A stretch of 10,878 nt of DNA. It comes from an uncultured Lacticaseibacillus sp. (GTDB taxonomy: Bacteria; Bacillota; Bacilli; Lactobacillales; Lactobacillaceae). Numbering within the stretch: the stretch's first letter is position 1; each line of letters starts with the position of its first letter. Of the stretch, positions 6,688 through 10,878 are shown in pieces. Both the position numbers and the translations under genes were made by a program. The stretch lies in assembly GCA_934339215.1 (NCBI GenBank), contig CAKRHU010000030.1:1-10878 (forward strand). The letters are read 5' to 3'. The notes under the pieces were generated by a model. It was not told where the DNA came from, did no database searches, and was given only the letters and a program-made list of their open reading frames with translations.

Positions 6688-7554
6688 TCAATCGTTGGCG
6701 TGGACGTCGAAAGCGTGAAGCAAGCGTTCCTCGATGCCTGGTACATCAGGATCGTGGCGGCCGTGACCTTTATCTAAGGCCTTTAGGCTCGCCATTTCAG
6801 CTTCAGTCAACGCAAAATCAAAAATATGTTGGTTGGAGGCGATGCGGTTTTCGTGTACGGACTTGAGGAAGATGATCGCGTCCATCTGGTAGTCGAAGCG
6901 CAAAATGATCTGCCCGGCGTCTTTGTTGTATTTCGTCGCCAGCTTGGTGATCGCCGGTTCGCTGAATAATTGCGGATCACCTTGGCCCAGTGGCGCCCAA
7001 GCTTCAAGCATCGTGTTGGTTTCAGCCATTAATTGTCGCAGTGGTTGTTGTTGAAAATAGGGATTGAATTCCACTTGATTGACAGCAGGCCTCACGGCAA
7101 AATCTGGGATGAATTTTTGCCAATATTTTGGTGACATGTTCGACATGCCGATCGAGCGGATCTTGCCAGCTTTTTGCGCGGCAACTAACGCATCCCAAGC
7201 GCCAGGCACATCGCCATAGGGTTGGTGCAGTAAGTAGAGGTCCACGTAATCGAGCCCCAGTTTGCGCAAGGAAGTGTCGATGCCTTTGGTCGCGGCTTCA
7301 AAGCCATAATCCTGCAGCCACAATTTGCTGGTGACCCAAATTTGATCGCGCGGGATGCCGGATTCTGCGATTGCTTGGCCAACTTCTTGTTCATTCAAGT
7401 AAGCTGTTGCCGTGTCGATGTGGCGATAGCCGAGTTTCAAAGCAGTGGTGACAGCCTTTTTCGTTGACCCATCAGCAGGGATCTGAAAAGTACCGAAGCC
7501 AAATGCGGGGATCTGGTTGCCGTCGTTTAATGTGAATGTGGGAATATTCGTCAT
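6688..7554 (-). CDS. Aldo/keto reductase (NADPH-dependent, AKR5-like)
   Basis: A 288-residue TIM-barrel oxidoreductase. The catalytic tetrad is complete: D47 and Y52 in HIDTATAYLNEQEVG, K77 in TSKLW and H110 in LLHQPYG. Cofactor-side features include GMSNM and, near the C terminus, FLKSVHENRIASN, the counterpart of the IPKSxxxxRIxEN motif that binds the NADPH 2'-phosphate. It should reduce aldehydes, ketones or alpha-dicarbonyls such as methylglyoxal, or 2,5-diketo-gluconate-like substrates; the exact one is unknown. ATG at 7554 has GGAGG seven bases upstream. The gene follows the (frameshifted) flavodoxin by 13 bases counted from that gene's restored stop and probably shares its promoter. 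It ends at its own terminator. A redox or electrophile detoxification role fits the pair. Confidence 0.9.
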   Translation of the reverse strand: MTNIPTFTLNDGNQIPAFGFGTFQIPADGSTKKAVTTALKLGYRHIDTATAYLNEQEVGQAIAESGIPRDQIWVTSKLWLQDYGFEAATKGIDTSLRKLGLDYVDLYLLHQPYGDVPGAWDALVAAQKAGKIRSIGMSNMSPKYWQKFIPDFAVRPAVNQVEFNPYFQQQPLRQLMAETNTMLEAWAPLGQGDPQLFSEPAITKLATKYNKDAGQIILRFDYQMDAIIFLKSVHENRIASNQHIFDFALTEAEMASLKALDKGHGRHDPDVPGIEERLLHAFDVHAND

Positions 7555-7567
7555 GTGATGTCCTCCA

Positions 7568-8016
7568 TTAATTAAATTGTTGAAGCCAAGTTTGTAATTG
7601 CGCTGGGGTGGTGCGCGGGTGCGCTGAACCTAGGCCTGATGCTACGGGATGAAATCGGCTTCATAATTTCCTGCGTCGCCAGCATCCGTGTAAAATGGCG
7701 CCAAGATCGTATGATCATCAGGCAATTGCGCCATGAAACTGGCCACTGGTGTCGATAAGGCACCTGACCACACTGGCCCGCCGACGAGAATTGCTTCATA
7801 CTTGGTCAGATCGGGGAGCGGTTGCGTTAAGGTCGGCAGTTGTCCGGCTTCAAGTTGGGCTTTGGCTTGATCTGACGTTTCGTACATATCCGTTGAAAAA
7901 GTACCAGCAGGAACTTGGATCTCGTATGTGTCCGCATGCGTGGCGGCTTGCAGTTGGCCAGCCAACGCCTTGGTGTGCCCTGACCATGAATAATAAGCAA
8001 TTAAGATTTTTTTCAC
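7568..8016 (-). pseudogene. Flavodoxin with C-terminal frameshift
   Basis: The intact reading runs from GTG 8016 to TAG 7642 (124 residues). It starts MKKILIAYYSWSGHTKALA, with the FMN phosphate loop YYSWSGHTK, then VGGPVWSGALSTPVASF and APFYTDAGDAGNYEADF, all flavodoxin hallmarks. It stops abruptly after ADFIP. In the -1 frame the sequence continues sensibly as VASGLGSAHPRTTPAQL and ends QTWLQQFN at TAA 7568-7570. Adding one G to the CCCG at 7645-7648 would join the frames to a 149-residue protein of normal flavodoxin size, including the last helix. So either a true single-base deletion has truncated the protein or the base is a sequencing error. The start codon is GTG with GGAGG seven bases upstream. 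It heads a unit with the AKR gene. Confidence 0.8.
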
Positions 8017-8071
8017 GTGATGACCTCCGAAATAAGTTTGAGCAAGCTGTCAGGTAAGCTTGTTTAGTTTC

Positions 8072-8102
8072 AGTGTACGACCTTAGAGTTGCTCGAAAGC
8101 AA
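8072..8102 (-). promoter_or_regulatory. MerR-type promoter (19-bp spacer) for flavodoxin and AKR
   Basis: On the minus strand TTGCTT (8097-8102) and TACACT (8072-8077) are 19 bases apart, an over-long spacer typical of promoters activated by MerR-family regulators. Within it lies an imperfect dyad, CTTTCGAG-CAA-CTCTAAGG, with six of eight half-site bases paired. The ACTCTAAGGTCGTA-like core is like that of MerR regulators that answer aldehydes or electrophiles. No MerR gene is in the window, so the regulator would act in trans. The leader is about 50 bases. Confidence 0.5.
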
Positions 8103-8193
8103 GAGGAAATTGAAATTTTTATATCTTGATGAGGGCGGATCATAAATTGTCGTGAGCGCGAGCCTTACACTTGGCGAAATTCAAGCGAATTGA

Positions 8194-8202
8194 TGATACA
8201 AT
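8194..8202 (+). promoter_or_regulatory. Extended -10 promoter of the pRiA4b-like gene
   Basis: TGATACAAT is a TGN extended -10 followed directly by TACAAT (8197-8202, five of six consensus bases). There is no convincing -35 at 16-18 bases; TTGGCG at 8171-8176 would need a 20-base spacer. The predicted start is near 8209. Confidence 0.4.
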
Positions 8203-8321
8203 AAGACAAGATACCCCGGGTGCCATTGACCAAACCCAAAATGCGTTTCAAGGAGCGCTTGGTTGGTTGTACCTTATCCAGCAAAAAATGGCAAAAACGC
8301 AAACACAAATAGGAGCCTATC

Positions 8322-8999
8322 ATGCCAAAACAGCCGATTTATCAGTTTTATTGCCGCCTGCAAGAGGCAGACATTTTGACTTATCGCATCATTCAAGTGC
8401 CGAAAAGCAAAACGCTCGCCCAACTCGGCTATATTTTAATGACGGCTTTTGAAATGGAAGCCAGCCATTTGTATGAGTTCGTGCAATATACCCCCGATGG
8501 TAATCAACGGCGAAATGGCTTGGGAGCGCGGCGATATGTTGCAGATTTTGATGACGACGAATACGCGCCAATCCCAGCCGATAAAGCCGGCGATTATCGG
8601 ATCAGTCGCATTTTTGACGAGTACTGCGGGCGGGTAGAGTTCCGCTATGATTTTGGCGATGGCTGGGTGGTGTCAGTTAGCTTGGATGAAATCTTGTTTA
8701 ACCAGCCACTGCCGGCCAGAGACTATCCACGCGTCATCGCCGGGGCCGGTTGGGGGATCGTGGAAGACGTCGGTGGGGTGGGCGGACTGCAACGGTTGCA
8801 AGAAGCCTTTGATGAACATCGTGGTGATGAATATGCTGAATATTCCCGCTGGCTTGGGGTCGCCGACTTTGATCTGCATGATTTTGATCTGGATGAAATG
8901 AATCAACGCTTGAAAAAGATCCCACCAGTTTATCGAAAAGTGTATGAAGCTAACCAACAGCCGAGTGAGGCGATGATCCGCTATATCCAACGTATTTAA
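8322..8999 (+). CDS. Plasmid pRiA4b ORF-3 family protein
   Basis: A 225-residue acidic soluble protein of the pRiA4b ORF-3/IS1096 TnpR-like domain family (PF07929). Hallmarks are an N-terminal strand-rich start with YRIIQVPKSKTLAQLGYILMTAF, then FRYDFGDGW (107-115) and, after YPRVIAGAGW, VEDVGGVGGLQ (147-157), the PEDVGG-like block. The usual Cys/Pro in that last block are absent. Molecular function of the family is not established; members occur both on mobile elements and as chromosomal single genes. AGGAG at 8311-8315 lies six bases before the ATG. The gene is alone, with its own promoter and a strong terminator, and no transposase or inverted repeats flank it, so the transposon link of the name does not apply here. 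Its many Asp/Glu residues in the C-terminal part (FDLHDFDLDEM) are notable. Confidence 0.87.
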   Translation: MPKQPIYQFYCRLQEADILTYRIIQVPKSKTLAQLGYILMTAFEMEASHLYEFVQYTPDGNQRRNGLGARRYVADFDDDEYAPIPADKAGDYRISRIFDEYCGRVEFRYDFGDGWVVSVSLDEILFNQPLPARDYPRVIAGAGWGIVEDVGGVGGLQRLQEAFDEHRGDEYAEYSRWLGVADFDLHDFDLDEMNQRLKKIPPVYRKVYEANQQPSEAMIRYIQRI

Positions 9000-9009
9000 T
9001 ATGTAAACC

Positions 9010-9046
9010 GTCGCTTGGGCCAGGTGTTGGCTCAGGCGACTTTTTT
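9010..9046 (+). terminator. Strong Rho-independent terminator after the pRiA4b-like gene
   Basis: A 12-bp stem, 9010-9021 (GTCGCTTGGGCC) with 9029-9040 (GGCTCAGGCGAC), including two G-U pairs, has a 7-base loop and T6 at 9041-9046. It starts ten bases after the stop. The convergent gene ends at 9048, directly beside the T-run, so the hairpin may serve both directions. Confidence 0.9.
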
Positions 9047-9047
9047 G

Positions 9048-9740
9048 TTATTGGGCTTGGGCTGCCTTAGTTTTGGCCAGCCATTTTTCCCAGAATTCTT
9101 CGATACCCCCGTTTTCCAAGTGGATCACCGTTAACGGGCCGGACTGTTGCTCAGTGGCAGTACTTTCCGAGGTAAACAACTCGATGTCATCAAACCACAG
9201 CACCAATAAGCTTTGTTTGGCGACGGCCCAGCGCTTGGCCAGCAAGGCATTGATCTCCGTTTTCAACTTGGTGAGTTTCAGCGGAGGCTTAGTGACCTCA
9301 CCGAAGACGATTTGTTGGATTTGGCCAAACAAAGTCGGCAAGGGGATGCGGTCGTTGAGATAAGCTTTCATCGCCGATTCCAAAGCCGCGCGCTGATTCG
9401 TGTAGCCATAGCGTTTGACCCAGTTGCGAATCGTCCCGATCAAGCGGGTATTCAGGCGGTCCAGTTGTGCTTGAAATGCAGCTTGTTGGCTTTCAGGTAC
9501 CGCATGGCGCACTTGAACAGGGCCGGTGATTGTGACTTCAGAACCAATTTCGACCTCTTGATAAAATACTTCTTCAAAAGGCACACAGGCAAGCATCGGG
9601 TTATCGTTTGGCGTTTGCGCCCAGTCGATGTCTTCAGAAGTGATGTTGATCTGCATCACGCGCCGGACTTGCGTATGCGTGCCCACGACGATCACCAAGG
9701 TGTCCACGCCTAAAATGGTGCCAGTGATTTCTCCTTGCAT
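9048..9740 (-). CDS. Protein of unknown function, paralogue of the upstream gene product
   Basis: I do not recognise this 230-residue protein. The first 80 residues are strand-rich (GEITGTILGVDTLVIVVG, then QVRRVMQINI, later VTITGPVQVRH) and look like a small beta barrel. Residues 82-148 are helical with LIGTIRNWVKR and AYLNDRIPLPTLFGQI. A mixed segment, INALLAKRW to LWFDDIELF (163-189), follows, then a short tail. No signal peptide, membrane helix or catalytic motif is visible. Several blocks match the product of the gene just upstream in the same order, so the two appear to be diverged tandem duplicates. AGGAGG sits six bases before the ATG and shares bases with the TAG of the upstream gene, so translation is probably coupled. 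Both likely come from one promoter near 10630-10658. Confidence 0.72.
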   Translation of the reverse strand: MQGEITGTILGVDTLVIVVGTHTQVRRVMQINITSEDIDWAQTPNDNPMLACVPFEEVFYQEVEIGSEVTITGPVQVRHAVPESQQAAFQAQLDRLNTRLIGTIRNWVKRYGYTNQRAALESAMKAYLNDRIPLPTLFGQIQQIVFGEVTKPPLKLTKLKTEINALLAKRWAVAKQSLLVLWFDDIELFTSESTATEQQSGPLTVIHLENGGIEEFWEKWLAKTKAAQAQ

Positions 9741-9750
9741 CGTTTGCCTC

Positions 9751-10608
9751 CTATAAATGATAGGTCTTCAATTGACTTGGCTCCCACACCGGTTCATTGC
9801 GTCTGCGTTTGCGTGCTAACCAATCAGGATCGTAAAATGGGAGCCCTAAACGTTTGAATTCGGCTTTTTGCAATTGGACTTGGTTGAACATGTGTTGTAA
9901 ATAGCCCACTTCATCGCGGCGTTCAAAGTCGTTGGGCTCGCTGGTGATTTGAGTGTCGCGGGCGTCGCTGTATTGAAAATTGGTGACGCGTTGTACATCG
10001 ATCAACAAGTAAGCAATCGGTAAGCGCTCATCAATACTGCGTTCAAATTTGGCGGCTAACGATCGTGCGCCACTAGTCAGTGCCTGGACGCGTTGTTGTT
10101 GAAAGGGGCCAAAGGCATGATAGACCTTTTCAAATTGACGACTCAATTCGGCTAAGCTGAGCGTCGCATCCATATAGGCCTCGATACTTGCTTGTAAGTG
10201 TGCGACAGTTTTGGGCCAAGTGGGGTCTTGTTTGTGCCGTTCTCGCATGAGCCAATGTTCAAACTTCTGGCCGATCGTATTTCGTTGTTGATGGCGTAAT
10301 TGTTGGACGAAGTGTTGGTCGGCTGGTTGTTGAATGAGATGACTCTTGACCAAGTGACCATTCAACGTGATCGGCCTCGCATAGCCCAGTGGGAGTACTG
10401 AATGCAGAAATTCTTGGTTGAACTCAGCGAAAATGGTTTGTGTGGGCCAGTCAAGCGATTCAAGCTTTCCGACGCGGGCAAAATTCGTCGCCCCGATGAC
10501 GACGGCATGAATTGATCTGATTTGATCGTTAGGTAGCAAAAACTGAGTCGTCAAGGCCTCAGCCACAACGCCTCGTACTCGGATTCGCCGCCGACTATGC
10601 ATGATCAT
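9751..10608 (-). CDS. Protein of unknown function, longer paralogue
   Basis: I do not recognise this 285-residue protein. Order of elements: a strand-rich N-terminal region (RIRVRGVVAEALTTQFLL, QIRSIHAVVI), SLDW (51-54), LNGHLVKSH (82-90), a helical region with TIGQKFEHWL (111-120) and AYMDATLSLAELSRQF (144-159), then ARSLAAKFERS to IAYLLIDVQ (181-206). Each has a counterpart in the downstream protein. It has an extra C-terminal tail of about 75 residues that ends in a basic patch (ARKRRRNEPVW), possibly nucleic-acid binding (inferred). I chose ATG 10608 because GGAGG at 10617-10621 lies eight bases upstream; a GTG at 10617 overlaps that site. The stop TAG forms the first base of the next gene's ribosome binding site. 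Hypothetical, but two conserved, coupled genes with good signals argue for real expression. Confidence 0.72.
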   Translation of the reverse strand: MIMHSRRRIRVRGVVAEALTTQFLLPNDQIRSIHAVVIGATNFARVGKLESLDWPTQTIFAEFNQEFLHSVLPLGYARPITLNGHLVKSHLIQQPADQHFVQQLRHQQRNTIGQKFEHWLMRERHKQDPTWPKTVAHLQASIEAYMDATLSLAELSRQFEKVYHAFGPFQQQRVQALTSGARSLAAKFERSIDERLPIAYLLIDVQRVTNFQYSDARDTQITSEPNDFERRDEVGYLQHMFNQVQLQKAEFKRLGLPFYDPDWLARKRRRNEPVWEPSQLKTYHL

Positions 10609-10629
10609 GAGTGACACCTCCTTGACTTT

Positions 10630-10658
10630 ATTATGCGAGCAAGTTGCCGATCTACCAA
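10630..10658 (-). promoter_or_regulatory. Promoter of the two-gene paralogue operon
   Basis: On the minus strand TTGGTA (10653-10658, four of six) and CATAAT (10630-10635, five of six) have a 17-base spacer. The predicted start is near 10623, close to the GGAGG of the first gene, so the leader would be very short. Confidence 0.5.
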
Positions 10659-10712
10659 ATTTTTTGTCCTGAAAACCGGATATTTTGTTTAAAAGGTGCT
10701 AATTTAAAATAC

Positions 10713-10741
10713 TTGACTTTTATTTTTGGAGGCGTTATCAT
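10713..10741 (+). promoter_or_regulatory. Sigma-A promoter of the structured RNA
   Basis: TTGACT (10713-10718, five of six) and TATCAT (10736-10741, five of six) have an exact 17-base spacer. This is the best consensus promoter in the window. The predicted start is near 10748. No coding frame with a ribosome binding site follows within the window, consistent with a non-coding product. Confidence 0.72.
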
Positions 10742-10747
10742 AAACTC

Positions 10748-10878
10748 GAATTCAAGGTGGAGAAAGCAACTTAGCGCACGTTGCTTGAAACTCTTCGCAA
10801 CGGGGGGCAGTTCCCCGCAGGCCCAGTGAGACTGATCCGCAGTGACCCCAGCTTAACTGTTGGTGGGCATTGGATCTC
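10748..10878 (+). ncRNA. ssrS: Structured RNA, probable 6S RNA (partial)
   Basis: The stretch after the strong promoter is GC-rich and able to fold, with AAGCAAC/GTTGCTT (10774-10786 region) and GGGG/CCCC (10803-10816) stems and no credible protein. Two blocks match remembered E. coli 6S RNA: TTCGCAA followed by GGG-CAGT-CCC (10794-10816) and GTTGGTGGGCAT (10859-10870), where E. coli has UUCGCAA, GGGCCAGUCCCC and GUUGGUGAGCAU. Their distance here is 65 bases against roughly 60 in E. coli. 6S RNA mimics an open promoter and holds the housekeeping sigma-RNA polymerase in stationary phase. The 3' third, with the closing strand, lies beyond the window, so the fold cannot be completed. The exact 5' end is a guess from the promoter; another structured leader RNA is the alternative. 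Confidence 0.55.

Larger units (their letters stand above)
8017..8321. other. Divergent intergenic region, flavodoxin / pRiA4b-like gene
   Basis: A gap of about 305 bases without a supportable gene. The left half has the flavodoxin leader, including a small CAAGCT/AGCTTG hairpin at 8043-8062, and the MerR-type promoter. The right half has the promoter for the plus-strand gene and a leader of about 110 bases with A-rich direct repeats (GCAAAAA twice around 8281-8297). A TTG-started reading at 8171-8452 has no ribosome binding site, overlaps the real gene and is not accepted. Confidence 0.6.

Noticed and set aside
6555..6746. Longer N terminus for the first rhodanese
   Set aside because: The extension would translate the promoter, both operators and the AKR terminator. 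MSNID at 6554 has a good ribosome binding site.
8171..8452. 93-codon TTG-started reading before the pRiA4b-like gene
   Set aside because: It has no ribosome binding site, covers the promoter, and overlaps the well-supported gene in another frame.
8322..8999. A transposon suggested by the pRiA4b ORF-3/IS1096 TnpR family name
   Set aside because: No transposase, terminal inverted repeats or target duplication was seen around the gene. It has its own promoter and terminator.
9213..9713. 166-codon reading on the plus strand
   Set aside because: It lies wholly antisense to the 230-residue gene, which has an AGGAGG site and a recognisable paralogue. The antisense product shows no family features.
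10644..10829. 61-codon TTG-started reading at the right end
   Set aside because: It crosses the strong sigma-A promoter and the structured RNA, and lacks a ribosome binding site.

Overview
The window looks like chromosomal DNA from a lactic acid bacterium, most likely Lactobacillaceae. Strong AGGAGG-type ribosome binding sites, sigma-A promoters, a cre site, a PTS permease under a ROK regulator, and a CstR/CoA-persulfide-reductase/rhodanese operon of the kind described in enterococci all point to low-GC Gram-positives. The base composition looks moderate, without strong AT bias; the species was not determined.

Layout, left to right. (1) 1-240: the 3' end of a P1B-type copper/cation ATPase and its terminator. 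(2) 270-4017: a divergent carbohydrate locus. A ROK repressor (minus) faces a two-gene operon (plus) of a cellobiose/lactose-type EIIC permease and a TIM-barrel-like protein of unknown function. The gap between them holds a cre site, TTATAA motifs and a palindrome. (3) 4045-6644: a reactive-sulfur operon (minus), read in the order rhodanese, rhodanese, CoA-persulfide reductase fused to rhodanese, CstR. Its promoter carries two ATACC-N6-GGTAT dyads, one in the -35/-10 spacer and one at the start of the transcript. (4) 6645-8102: a frameshifted flavodoxin and an aldo/keto reductase (minus), behind a MerR-type promoter with a 19-bp spacer. (5) 8197-9046: a monocistronic pRiA4b ORF-3-like gene with a strong terminator. 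(6) 9048-10658: two overlapping-signal genes of unknown function (minus) whose proteins resemble each other. (7) 10713-10878: a promoter and the 5' two thirds of a structured RNA that resembles 6S RNA, cut by the window end.

The best functional story is region 3. CstR should sense per/polysulfides and release a self-repressed operon whose rhodaneses move sulfane sulfur and whose flavoenzyme reduces CoA persulfide. Next to it is a probable electrophile/redox unit (flavodoxin and AKR). The most novel part is the tandem paralogous pair in region 6, which I do not recognise. No mobile element, CRISPR array or tRNA was seen.
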